This document shows positions 1 to 5,815 of a DNA stretch of 5,815 nt, piece by piece. Within the stretch, counting starts at the first letter, position 1. Each line of letters starts with the position of its first letter. The notes under the pieces are model-generated. The model saw nothing but the letters and a program-made list of their open reading frames with translations. It ran no database searches and was not told the origin of the DNA. Both the position numbers and the translations under genes were made by a program. This DNA comes from Actinomycetota bacterium (GTDB lineage Bacteria; Actinomycetota; Actinomycetes; Actinomycetales; Microbacteriaceae): the NCBI GenBank assembly GCA_009703845.1, contig WLFI01000051.1, forward strand, positions 1-5,815, read 5' to 3'.

Positions 1-73
1 AGCCATAGATTTCAGGCTCGCGACTACCGAGACGCCCGAGGTTTGGTCCGTTTAAAACAAGGATGCTGGCCAT
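1..73 (-). CDS. aroQ: 3-dehydroquinate dehydratase type II, N-terminal fragment
   Basis: Partial gene: only the first 24 codons lie in the window, and the rest runs off the left edge. The product should dehydrate 3-dehydroquinate to 3-dehydroshikimate, step 3 of the shikimate pathway, as a small cytosolic type II enzyme (normally about 145 residues, a dodecamer). The visible protein begins MASILVLNGPNLGRLG and continues SREPEIYG. This is the hallmark N-terminus of the family (consensus LVLNGPNLNLLG.REP.IYG); the Asn of NGPN and the Arg of the REP lid loop are present. The usual NLL is NLGRL here. The ATG at 73-71 starts 16 bases after the aroB stop. A possible Shine-Dalgarno AGGCGG (91-86) overlaps that stop, with 12 bases of spacing, which is rather long. 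Its place after aroB fits a shikimate operon. Identity is secure from the motif; anything past residue 24 cannot be judged. Confidence 0.9.
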   Translation of the reverse strand, partial: MASILVLNGPNLGRLGSREPEIYG

Positions 74-89
74 GGGTATAGATTACCGC

Positions 90-1163
90 CTAGTTACAGA
101 TCTCTTGATAGGCAGCGAAGAGCAACTCGGGAGCCGGGGCGGTCATAATAGTTGGCTTGGCGACGCCGTCTAGAACCACGAACCGCAGGTTACCCGCGCG
201 AGATTTCTTATCACGCTGCATGGTGGCCAAAAGGGCATTCCATTTCGGTGCCTCATAAGTGGTTGGCAGGCCGAGGCTTTGCAAAATGCTTCGCTGTCTT
301 TCAACCACATCATCGCTCAAGCGGCCCGCCAGTCTCGAGAGTTCGGCGACAAACATCATTCCAACAGATATCGCTGCCCCATGCCGCCACTGGTATCGCT
401 CGGCAAGCTCGATTGCATGACCGAGGGTGTGACCGTAGTTGAGAATCTCGCGCAGTCCAGCCTCTTTGAAATCCTCTCCAACGACACGTGCCTTGATGGC
501 GATACAACGACGAACTATCTCGGCGAAGGTGCCGCTATTGACGTCTGTGGCAGCCTCAAGGTCAGCTTCGAGTAATTCCAGAATTCGTTCGTCTGCGATG
601 AAGCCGTACTTAACGACCTCACCGAAACCTGCAAGTAGCTCGTTGCGAGGCAAAGTCGCCAACGTGTCAAGATCGCAGATCACGAGCGCCGGCGCGTAAA
701 AGCTTCCAACCAGGTTTTTGCCCTCTGTGGTGTTGATGCCGGTTTTACCTCCGATGGCCGCGTCGACCATGCCGAGGAGTGTGGTCGGAACCTGAATCAA
801 AGCAACGCCTCGAAGCCAGGTGGCAGCGACAAAACCGGCTAGATCCGTCACGGCTCCCCCGCCGAAACCGATCACGAGGTCACTTCGGGTGAAATCTGAT
901 TGCCCAAGCAGACCCCAGCACCAAGAGGCAACTTCGATTCGCTTGGCGTCTTCGCCATCTGGCACAGCTGCCTGGAAGACTTCATACCCTTTTGCGCGCA
1001 GAGCTTCTGCAAGCGCATCCGCAGCGACTTGAAGAGCAGTCTGGTGTACGAGCAGGATTTTTGCGACTTGACTCGGCACTCCAGATATGACGTCGTCTAA
1101 CATGGCCCGGCCTACAAGTACGTCGTAACCAGGGTCTCCAGAAACTCTCACTGTGTCATGCAT
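90..1163 (-). CDS. aroB: 3-dehydroquinate synthase
   Basis: Cyclises DAHP to 3-dehydroquinate, step 2 of the shikimate pathway, using NAD+ and a divalent metal (Zn or Co) in the cytosol. With the start chosen here it is 357 residues, normal for the family. Visible motifs in order: the NAD-binding GGGAVTDLAGF at about 101-111, VPTTLL at 125-130, GGKTGIN at 138-144, GKNLVGSFY at 148-156, and GEVVKYG at 181-187. NYGHTLGHAIE follows at 242-252 and RHGAAISVGM at 260-269. The expected metal ligands are E182, H245 and H261; lysines K149 and K185 of the active site are also there. Two in-frame ATGs, at 1169 and 1163, are possible starts. AGGCGG (1176-1171) lies 1 base before the first but 7 before the second, so I prefer 1163. 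That start overlaps the aroK stop by 8 bases, suggesting translational coupling. No defect is seen. Confidence 0.97.
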   Translation of the reverse strand: MHDTVRVSGDPGYDVLVGRAMLDDVISGVPSQVAKILLVHQTALQVAADALAEALRAKGYEVFQAAVPDGEDAKRIEVASWCWGLLGQSDFTRSDLVIGFGGGAVTDLAGFVAATWLRGVALIQVPTTLLGMVDAAIGGKTGINTTEGKNLVGSFYAPALVICDLDTLATLPRNELLAGFGEVVKYGFIADERILELLEADLEAATDVNSGTFAEIVRRCIAIKARVVGEDFKEAGLREILNYGHTLGHAIELAERYQWRHGAAISVGMMFVAELSRLAGRLSDDVVERQRSILQSLGLPTTYEAPKWNALLATMQRDKKSRAGNLRFVVLDGVAKPTIMTAPAPELLFAAYQEICN

Positions 1164-1665
1164 TTGCATTCCGCCTCTTCAGCCCTTCGACGATGGCTTC
1201 AATCGTCTGTACCAAACTCGAGTTAGATGTATCGACCGTTATGTCTGCGACTTGCTCATAGAGCGGTTTTCGGCTGTTGTAAATCTGTCGCCAATCGGTG
1301 ATTCCATTTTTTATTAGGGGGCGATTGCCGCCTCGAAGTCGACTGGCTATGTGCTTTCCGTCGGTGCTCAGGTAAACAACCGTTGCCATTGCCAGTGCCT
1401 CGCGAGTTCTCTCATGCAACACTGCGCCGCCACCAGTAGAAATAACCGACGGTTCCGCGAGAAGTGGCACGAGGGTATCGGACTCTATTTCACGGAATGC
1501 GGCTTCACCACGTTCAGCAAAAATTAGGCTGATCTCTCCGTGGCTTTTGGTAATCACCGCATCGGTATCCACGAAAGGCAGGTCGAGGCGCTTGGCAAGC
1601 TTCTTGCCGACGGTAGTTTTACCGACGCCCATTGGTCCGACTAGTACGACTGGTTTGTTAGTCAT
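1156..1665 (-). CDS. aroK: shikimate kinase
   Basis: Phosphorylates shikimate to shikimate 3-phosphate with ATP, step 5 of the pathway; a cytosolic NMP-kinase-fold enzyme. From the ATG at 1665 it is 169 residues, the usual length. The Walker A loop is GPMGVGKT (10-17). The substrate-binding DTD is at D33/D35, with R58 in AFRE, the Gly triad STGGGAV at 76-82, the lid GGNRPLI with R115, and SRKPLY with R132. All the residues expected for shikimate and ATP binding are there. A longer open frame reaches 1704, but its 13 extra residues lie wholly inside aroC and precede a canonical kinase N-terminus, so I reject that start. The start ATGACTAA overlaps the aroC stop by 8 bases. No Shine-Dalgarno is visible, so translation probably depends on ribosomes finishing aroC. 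The 3' end overlaps aroB. Confidence 0.96.
   Translation of the reverse strand: MTNKPVVLVGPMGVGKTTVGKKLAKRLDLPFVDTDAVITKSHGEISLIFAERGEAAFREIESDTLVPLLAEPSVISTGGGAVLHERTREALAMATVVYLSTDGKHIASRLRGGNRPLIKNGITDWRQIYNSRKPLYEQVADITVDTSNSSLVQTIEAIVEGLKRRNANA
1171..1177 (-). promoter_or_regulatory. Shine-Dalgarno site for aroB, decides between two ATGs
   Basis: On the minus strand the bases GAGGCGG (1177-1171) sit inside the last codons of aroK, just before the tandem starts ATG-CAA-ATG of aroB. The GAGG core is 4 bases from the first ATG (1169) and 10 from the second (1163); the AGGCGG reading gives 1 and 7. The downstream ATG therefore has the better spacing on the second reading. The difference is only two residues (Met-Gln), and both starts overlap the aroK stop. 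Confidence 0.5.
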
Positions 1666-2860
1666 TGGCGTTGGTGCTGCGAAGCACGTCGGGAATCGAC
1701 GCAATGTAGCTGTCTAGGTTGCGCTTCGTTTCAGACAGTGAATCGCCACCAAACTTTTCAAGCACGGCGTTGGCGAGTACTAGAGCAACCATCGCCTCTG
1801 CAACGATTCCGGCTGCTGGCACCGCGCAGACGTCTGAGCGTTGGTGATGCGCCTTGGCTTCGTCACCCGTGCTTACGTCTATCGTCGCTAGCGCTTTAGG
1901 CACCGTCGAGATTGGCTTCATGGCAGCTCGGACTCTCAGAATCTCACCATTTGACATGCCGCCTTCGATTCCACCGGCACGATCTGTAGCGCGATGCACA
2001 ACGCCGTTTTCATCGCGGATGATTTCATCGTGGGCGACGGAACCTCGGCGCCTGGTGGTCTCGAAACCATCTCCCACCTCGACCCCCTTGATTGCCTGAA
2101 TGCCCATTAATGCACCGGCAAGCTGCGAATCGAGTCGACGGTCCCAGTGAACAAATGATCCGAGACCAGGAGGCAGGCCGTAGACGAGTGTTTCGACAAT
2201 GCCGCCGAGAGTGTCGCCATCTTTATGACATTGCTCAATTTCGGCCACCATCTCTTCGCCGGTGGCTACATGAAACGCCCGAACCGGGTTTTCATCGATC
2301 GAATCTACGTCTTCAGGACGCGGAAGTTCATAGAGGCCTGGCACGGATGCTGTACCAATCGCGACTGTGTGAGTAACCAAGCGAATACCGAGCTCAGATA
2401 AAAACGATGCCGCAACAGAGCCAAGCGCCACGCGAGCCGCAGTCTCTCTGGCGCTGGCACGTTCAAGAATTGGTCGCGAATCGAGGAATCCGTATTTCTG
2501 CATTCCCGTGAAGTCAGCGTGACCAGGTCGAGGTCTAGTTAACGCCTCTGCGCGGGCTCCTGTAAGAAGGGATTCGTCTACTGGGTCGGCAGACATAATC
2601 TGCTCCCATTTTGGCCACTCTGTGTTAGCAATGGTTATCGCTACAGGGCCGCCCATAGTGCTCCCGTGTCTGATGCCACCGCTAAGACTCACTTCGTCTT
2701 TTTCGAACTTCATGCGAGCTCCGCGACCAAAACCTAGGCGCCTGCGGGCTAAAGCAACTTGAACAGCGTCTGTGGTGACCGGCACACCAGCCGGTAGTCC
2801 CTCGAGAACCGCGACAAGTTCCGGACCATGAGATTCACCTGCGGTGAGCCAACGTAACAT
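1658..2860 (-). CDS. aroC: chorismate synthase
   Basis: Converts EPSP to chorismate, the last step of the shikimate pathway, by anti-1,4-elimination of phosphate with reduced FMN as cofactor; a cytosolic tetramer. The protein is 400 residues, typical of the actinobacterial form. It opens [12 protein letters not shown] with the first family signature (GESHGPEL, 8-15). [10 protein letters not shown] follows at 111-120, then [10 protein letters not shown] at 136-145 (second signature). The third, [11 protein letters not shown], is at 341-351. The two catalytic histidines expected of the family are H11 and H114, and D343 of RSD is also present. The start ATG at 2860 has GAGAG (2874-2870) 9 bases ahead. 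A 49-base gap separates it from aroE, and the 3' end overlaps aroK by 8 bases. No NADPH:FMN oxidoreductase domain is attached, so the enzyme is probably monofunctional. Intact. Confidence 0.98.
   Translation of the reverse strand: MLRWLTAGESHGPELVAVLEGLPAGVPVTTDAVQVALARRRLGFGRGARMKFEKDEVSLSGGIRHGSTMGGPVAITIANTEWPKWEQIMSADPVDESLLTGARAEALTRPRPGHADFTGMQKYGFLDSRPILERASARETAARVALGSVAASFLSELGIRLVTHTVAIGTASVPGLYELPRPEDVDSIDENPVRAFHVATGEEMVAEIEQCHKDGDTLGGIVETLVYGLPPGLGSFVHWDRRLDSQLAGALMGIQAIKGVEVGDGFETTRRRGSVAHDEIIRDENGVVHRATDRAGGIEGGMSNGEILRVRAAMKPISTVPKALATIDVSTGDEAKAHHQRSDVCAVPAAGIVAEAMVALVLANAVLEKFGGDSLSETKRNLDSYIASIPDVLRSTNAND
1674..1687 (-). other. small mRNA hairpin just before the aroK start
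   Basis: On the minus strand GTGCT-TCGC-AGCAC forms a perfect 5-bp stem with a 4-base loop, inside the last codons of aroC. It ends 8 bases before the aroK ATG at 1665, where a Shine-Dalgarno would normally be, and none is seen. There is no T-run, so it is not an intrinsic terminator. A possible role in coupling aroK to aroC translation is inference; a 5-bp stem can occur by chance. Confidence 0.35.
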
Positions 2861-2909
2861 TCTTCAATTCTCTCATGGAACACCCCAGTTACCGCTCACG
2901 GCGGCGCTG
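2861..2909 (-). promoter_or_regulatory. aroE-aroC spacer with aroC ribosome binding site
   Basis: This is the longest non-coding stretch in the window. It holds a weak Shine-Dalgarno GAGAG (2874-2870), 9 bases before the aroC ATG. It also contains a 4-bp inverted repeat CCGC/GCGG (2892-2904) that is too short and lacks a T-run to be called a terminator. I see no convincing -35/-10 pair. It most likely serves only as a translation leader for aroC. Confidence 0.4.
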
Positions 2910-3755
2910 TTAGAAAATTGAAGACAGCATCGCTTGGGCAACGGCGTCTTGCGAGGCGATTCGCCTGGCCTCCTCAAATGCGCCAAACAATCGCAACTGT
3001 TCCAAGGCTTGGTGTACGAGCATTACGCGACCGTCGATCCTGTTCGAGACAGGCCAATAATTTGCTAAGGATTCGTCCGAACTGTCGTAGGTGACATCAA
3101 AAACGAACGAATCGCCAAACGCTAGGTCTACTTCAACTTGACTCGCGACCTTGGATGGAAGGGTGTTGACGGTTAGATCTGCCCCGCCAAAGTCGGCGGC
3201 GGCTTCGATTGGTAACCATTCGAACTTAGCTTTGTGCTGAAGCGTAGTTATGAGATCAGCAATTTCACCAGCGGGTTCTGGCCTTCGTGAGAATACTGTG
3301 AGAGTCTCCAAATCGCTATTAGTCTGCAATAATGCCAAACCTAGAGTTTTAGCAGTCGCGCCTGAGCCAAGTATTGCTGCTGATCCTACTGACATCGGCA
3401 GCGCTGCCAGCGCTGTTTTAGCGCCAATCAAATCGGTATTGGTTACGACCGGTTGACCGCCTTGGGCTTGTGCCAACCAGGTGTTTGCGCTGCCTAGCAA
3501 CTGCGCGACTTCGGCCACTTGCCATCCGTTATTGTTTGCAACACGTACGAGTTCAGCTTTTAGCGGCATGGTCAGACTCAGACCCGCGTAGTTTCCTTGG
3601 TTTTCCTCAAGAAATTTCGCTAACTCTGATTCGTTTACCTTGACTCGTGAATAGATCCAGTCAAGACCCAAGAGATTGTATGCCGCCTGATGAATGATTG
3701 GACTGAGAGAGTGGTCAATCGGATCTCCAAGCACTGCGAATTGTTTTATTCCCAT
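2910..3755 (-). CDS. aroE: shikimate dehydrogenase (NADP+)
   Basis: Reduces 3-dehydroshikimate to shikimate with NADPH, step 4 of the pathway. From the ATG at 3755 the protein is 281 residues. The substrate domain shows GDPIDHSLSPIIH (10-22), the catalytic lysine K66 in SLTMPLK, N91 in SANTW, and D108 in TNTDLIGAK. The cofactor domain has AILGSGATAKT (128-137), followed by FSRR (155-158), where arginines would hold the NADP 2'-phosphate; MLVHQALEQ (245-253) closes the active site. Two places are non-canonical: GSGATA has Ala where GxGG is usual, and DVTYDSS (220-226) lacks the proline usual after Tyr-Asp/Asn. An earlier GTG at 3785 would add 10 residues inside mltG and has no Shine-Dalgarno, while GAGAG (3770-3766) lies 10 bases from the ATG. 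The start overlaps mltG by 10 bases. The key catalytic K and D are intact, so it is probably active; a paralogue such as quinate/shikimate dehydrogenase is less likely in this cluster. Confidence 0.93.
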   Translation of the reverse strand: MGIKQFAVLGDPIDHSLSPIIHQAAYNLLGLDWIYSRVKVNESELAKFLEENQGNYAGLSLTMPLKAELVRVANNNGWQVAEVAQLLGSANTWLAQAQGGQPVVTNTDLIGAKTALAALPMSVGSAAILGSGATAKTLGLALLQTNSDLETLTVFSRRPEPAGEIADLITTLQHKAKFEWLPIEAAADFGGADLTVNTLPSKVASQVEVDLAFGDSFVFDVTYDSSDESLANYWPVSNRIDGRVMLVHQALEQLRLFGAFEEARRIASQDAVAQAMLSSIF

Positions 3756-4789
3756 CCTGGATTCGCTCTCATCCAAGCCTGCCACTTTGCTACAGACGCC
3801 TGATGGCCTGCATAAGTTGCATTGAATTCCGTTTCACCTGTTTCTAGGTTCACGGTGCAGAAAAACAACCAGTCACCGCTCGCCGGAGCTAGCGCTGCCT
3901 TGATGGCCTCTGTGCCAGGTGCCGAAATCGGCCCGACTGGCAATCCGGCATATTTATAAGTGTTCCAAGGATTGTCGTTTGCTCGCTGTGCCGCTGTTGT
4001 TGAAACGGTTGACGAGTTGACACCGTAAGACACGGTCGCGTCACTCTGCAGATGCATTCCCACTTTGATTCGATTCAAAAAGGTACGAGACATCTTTGCG
4101 AAGTCGCTTGAGCTACGCCCCTCCCGTTGAACTAAGCCAGCAAGGGTTAGAGTTTCGTGGATTTTGGCATCGGGCACGTTGAGTTCGTCTAGCTCCTGCT
4201 GCATGCGATTCCACATGGCTTCAAGCATCGACAAGGCTGTATCAGTAGAAGAAAAGCTATATGTTGCCGGAAAAAGGTACCCGTCTAAATTCAAAGCTTC
4301 TTTTGGAAGACCCAGATCGGATGGCGTCACCGCTTCGAAGTCGTTTATCGGAACTCCATAAATGTCGCTCAAAGTCTTAAAGATTTGGGAGGCTCGGTAA
4401 CCCTCTTTGATCAAGGCAGTCTTTTCTATGCGATTGCCGCCATCAAGAAGTGCTTCGACTGCGATTTTCGAGTTCATGCCCTTTTTTAGGCTGTAATCGC
4501 CAGGGTAGAAGAGCCCGTCGGTGGCTAATAGCGCCCGGTAGGTGGGAGCAAAGCTCGCAGTCACCCCGCTCTCAACAAGAGACTCCGCGATTTGTTGCCC
4601 GGTCTCGCCAGGTAAAACAGTGACAATCGCTTCGCCTGAACCGGCACCGACAAAGTCTGCGCCCGTAGAAATCTCGTACCAAGACCTGACAGAGTCTTTT
4701 GCGACTAAGAACCCAAGGCCGACTACAAGAAGAGCGGCAATGAATACTGCAAGGCGCCGTCTAAGGAAGATTTTCGTTGATTGCGTCAA
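3746..4789 (-). CDS. mltG: endolytic murein transglycosylase MltG (YceG-like)
   Basis: Membrane-anchored lytic transglycosylase that cleaves nascent peptidoglycan strands and sets glycan chain length outside the membrane. The protein has 347 residues. A short basic tail (K6, R10-R12) precedes one transmembrane segment at about 13-30, so the rest is extracytoplasmic. Residues 55-120 form a LysM-like part. The catalytic YceG domain follows, with LDGYLFPATYSF (168-179), the catalytic Glu E223 in LVQREG, LQSDATVSYG (247-256), and NTYKYAGLPVGPISAPG (276-292). The start is a TTG at 4789. An in-frame stop lies upstream, no ATG, GTG or TTG falls between that stop and the TTG, and none follows before the membrane segment ends. 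AGG (4800-4798) sits 8 bases ahead. The start lies 29 bases inside ruvX. The cytoplasmic tail is only 12 residues, whereas many actinobacterial MltG proteins carry a long one. Confidence 0.93.
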   Translation of the reverse strand: MTQSTKIFLRRRLAVFIAALLVVGLGFLVAKDSVRSWYEISTGADFVGAGSGEAIVTVLPGETGQQIAESLVESGVTASFAPTYRALLATDGLFYPGDYSLKKGMNSKIAVEALLDGGNRIEKTALIKEGYRASQIFKTLSDIYGVPINDFEAVTPSDLGLPKEALNLDGYLFPATYSFSSTDTALSMLEAMWNRMQQELDELNVPDAKIHETLTLAGLVQREGRSSSDFAKMSRTFLNRIKVGMHLQSDATVSYGVNSSTVSTTAAQRANDNPWNTYKYAGLPVGPISAPGTEAIKAALAPASGDWLFFCTVNLETGETEFNATYAGHQASVAKWQAWMRANPGWE

Positions 4790-5225
4790 CCGACTTACCT
4801 GCCTCTCTGCCAGCTTTGAGAATGTCTAGCGCCCGCTCAAGTATCTCGACAGCGCTAGCGGAATCGATAACAGCACGAGAATTTCTAACATTTCTACCGG
4901 CACTGTGCAGGTTTGCCTGCGCCATCTTGGTGCTCAATCTCTCATCAATAAGTCTCACTCGAGTAGTCGTTATGGTCTCGATGTCTTCAGCGAAGTACAG
5001 AGCCTCGTAAGTAGATTGCGTGAATTTTGCATCTAGAGATACTGGCAAACCAACATAGATGGCGACGGGCTCGTAGTCGTCTAAAAGAGACTTAACCTGG
5101 TCAAGTTCATCATCGGCGCGGTCGATGCGCTCTAAGGGCGTAGCCAAAATGCCGTCCGGATCGCAGATGGCAACTCCGATTCGAGCAGAGCCCACATCGA
5201 AGGCTATTCTGCGACCACGTTGCAT
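4761..5225 (-). CDS. ruvX: RuvX/YqgF, putative pre-16S rRNA nuclease
   Basis: RuvX (YqgF, also once called a Holliday junction resolvase-like protein) is an RNase H-fold nuclease linked to maturation of the 16S rRNA 5' end; it acts in the cytoplasm. From the ATG at 5225 the protein is 154 residues, within the family range. The acidic active-site residues are visible: D10 in AFDVGSARIGVA, E95 in RLIDERLST, and D121 in AVIDSASAVEIL. The family motif VGLPVSLD is at 58-65. A longer frame reaches a GTG at 5327, but those 34 extra residues run through the last third of the alaS C-domain and are not family-like, so I reject that start. The gene begins 4 bases after the alaS stop with no good Shine-Dalgarno (AAGG is about 15 bases away), suggesting reinitiation after alaS. 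The alaS-ruvX-mltG order is widespread in actinobacteria. The nuclease role comes from family knowledge. Confidence 0.93.
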   Translation of the reverse strand: MQRGRRIAFDVGSARIGVAICDPDGILATPLERIDRADDELDQVKSLLDDYEPVAIYVGLPVSLDAKFTQSTYEALYFAEDIETITTTRVRLIDERLSTKMAQANLHSAGRNVRNSRAVIDSASAVEILERALDILKAGREAGKSVDAINENLP

Positions 5226-5229
5226 AGTG

Positions 5230-5815
5230 CTAAATCGCAGCCTTGATAGCGTCAAGAGCTTCCCCGATTTTTGAAATATCGGTTCCACCGCCTTGGGCGA
5301 AGTCGTCTTTACCTCCACCGCCACCACCGAGGATGGCAGCTGAAAGTCGAACTAGTGAACCTGCCTTGATGCCAGCGTTTCTAGAGGCTTCGGTTGTCGC
5401 TACACCTATCAACGGCTTCTCAGCCAGAGTAGCGCTCACGATGATCAGGGCGTTTTCAGAACTAACTCGCTCGCGGGCATTGAACGCCAGTGTGCGGAGG
5501 TCGTTAGAGTCTGACACTTCGCCGATCTGCAGTTCAACTACCAAAGTGCCATTTACATTTATTCCGTTTGCTATGGCTGCTGGAACGAGTTCAGCCAAGT
5601 TTGCGGACTGCATAGACGCTAAGCGTTTTTGCGCAACCTTCAACTCTTCGACATTTGCGAAGATACGTTCCTCGAGTTGTTCTTTTGGCAGTTTAAGGCC
5701 CTCTGAGATACGAGCAACCAGCGCCCGCTCTGCATTCAGAGCACGAATCGCTTCTATTCCGACGAACGCCTCTAGGCGTCTTGAGCCCGACCCAACCGAA
5801 GCCTCGCCGATGATA
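5230..5815 (-). CDS. alaS: alanyl-tRNA synthetase, C-terminal part
   Basis: Only the last 194 codons are in the window; the aminoacylation domain and most of the editing domain lie past the right edge. AlaRS charges tRNA-Ala with alanine and clears mischarged Ser and Gly. The fragment begins IIGEASVGSGSRRLEAFVG, the conserved end of the editing (SAD) domain. A charged helical stretch of about 60 residues follows, probably the coiled coil leading to the C-terminal domain. The C-terminal DHHA1 (C-Ala) domain ends with the Gly-rich loop GGGGGGKDDFAQGGGTD and finishes at a TAG (5232-5230). The frame is open from the window edge, so an apparent internal start at 5643 (TTG) is not a gene start. The gene is first in this transcription unit as seen here, and ruvX follows after 4 bases. 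Identity is secure from these motifs. Confidence 0.97.
   Translation of the reverse strand, partial: IIGEASVGSGSRRLEAFVGIEAIRALNAERALVARISEGLKLPKEQLEERIFANVEELKVAQKRLASMQSANLAELVPAAIANGINVNGTLVVELQIGEVSDSNDLRTLAFNARERVSSENALIIVSATLAEKPLIGVATTEASRNAGIKAGSLVRLSAAILGGGGGGKDDFAQGGGTDISKIGEALDAIKAAI

Noticed and set aside
310..507. A 65-codon minus-strand frame inside aroB
   Set aside because: It is an out-of-frame overlap within aroB with no domain; its translation is an alternative-frame artefact.
152..1100. Several plus-strand open frames (for example 152-442, 279-575, 439-699, 820-1032) opposite aroB
   Set aside because: They lie antisense to a full-length, motif-complete aroB, resemble no known family, and have no ribosome binding context that stands out.
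1854..2376. Plus-strand open frames opposite aroC
   Set aside because: Antisense shadows of an intact chorismate synthase, with low-complexity, arginine- and serine-rich translations typical of reverse frames.
2778..2795. Perfect 6-bp inverted repeat (ACCGGC/GCCGGT, 6-base loop) in early aroC
   Set aside because: It lies wholly inside conserved coding sequence, has no T-run, and a repeat of this size is expected by chance in a window this long.
2892..2904. Inverted repeat CCGC/GCGG in the aroE-aroC spacer as a terminator
   Set aside because: Only a 4-bp stem with no following T-run; too weak to stop transcription.
2900..2945. A possible promoter for aroC (TTGCCC then 17 bases then ATTTTC, minus strand, at the end of aroE)
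   Set aside because: The -10 match is poor and the -35 is partial; it cannot be told from background.
3250..5010. Plus-strand open frames opposite aroE, mltG and ruvX (for example 3250-3456, 4542-4829, 4777-5010)
   Set aside because: Each is covered by a well-supported minus-strand gene and shows no recognisable domain.
5226..5327. A longer ruvX start at GTG 5327
   Set aside because: It would add 34 residues overlapping the alaS C-terminal domain by about 98 bases, and the family N-terminus begins at the ATG at 5225.
5290..5330. Glycine-rich repeat-like run near the end of alaS
   Set aside because: It encodes the conserved Gly-rich loop of the AlaRS DHHA1 domain, not a tandem repeat element.

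Overview
This window is a compact, single-strand stretch of ordinary bacterial core genes, all read on the minus strand, so transcription runs from the right end (5815) to the left (1). In transcription order the genes are alaS (3' end only), ruvX, mltG, aroE, aroC, aroK, aroB and aroQ (5' end only). No plus-strand gene, RNA gene, mobile element, CRISPR array or attachment site is supported. The longest non-coding stretch is 49 bases (2861-2909); every other junction is a 4-16 base gap or an overlap. This reads as one operon or supraoperon whose promoter lies outside the window, upstream of alaS.

The gene order alaS-ruvX-mltG-aroE-aroC-aroK-aroB-aroQ is typical of Actinomycetota. Several protein details fit this: the Gly-rich GGGGGGKDD loop of AlaRS, the GLSLTMPLK motif of AroE and the 400-residue AroC. 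By eye the base composition is near 50% GC, low for that phylum. With the minimal spacing, this suggests a small-genome member such as a freshwater Microbacteriaceae relative (Rhodoluna/Aquiluna type). That lineage call is inference.

The right third (about 3746-5815) holds general housekeeping genes: alanyl-tRNA synthetase, the RuvX/YqgF RNase H-fold nuclease of 16S rRNA maturation, and the membrane-anchored peptidoglycan lytic transglycosylase MltG. The left two thirds carry five of the seven shikimate-pathway steps: AroB (step 2), AroQ (step 3), AroE (step 4), AroK (step 5) and AroC (step 7). Together with DAHP synthase and EPSP synthase, not seen here, they make chorismate for aromatic amino acids and related products.

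I looked for a hidden or unusual system and did not find one. What merits a second look is at the level of expression: an apparent TTG start for mltG inside ruvX, consecutive 8-base overlaps at aroC/aroK and aroK/aroB, a small hairpin with no Shine-Dalgarno directly in front of aroK, and some non-canonical motif residues in AroE.
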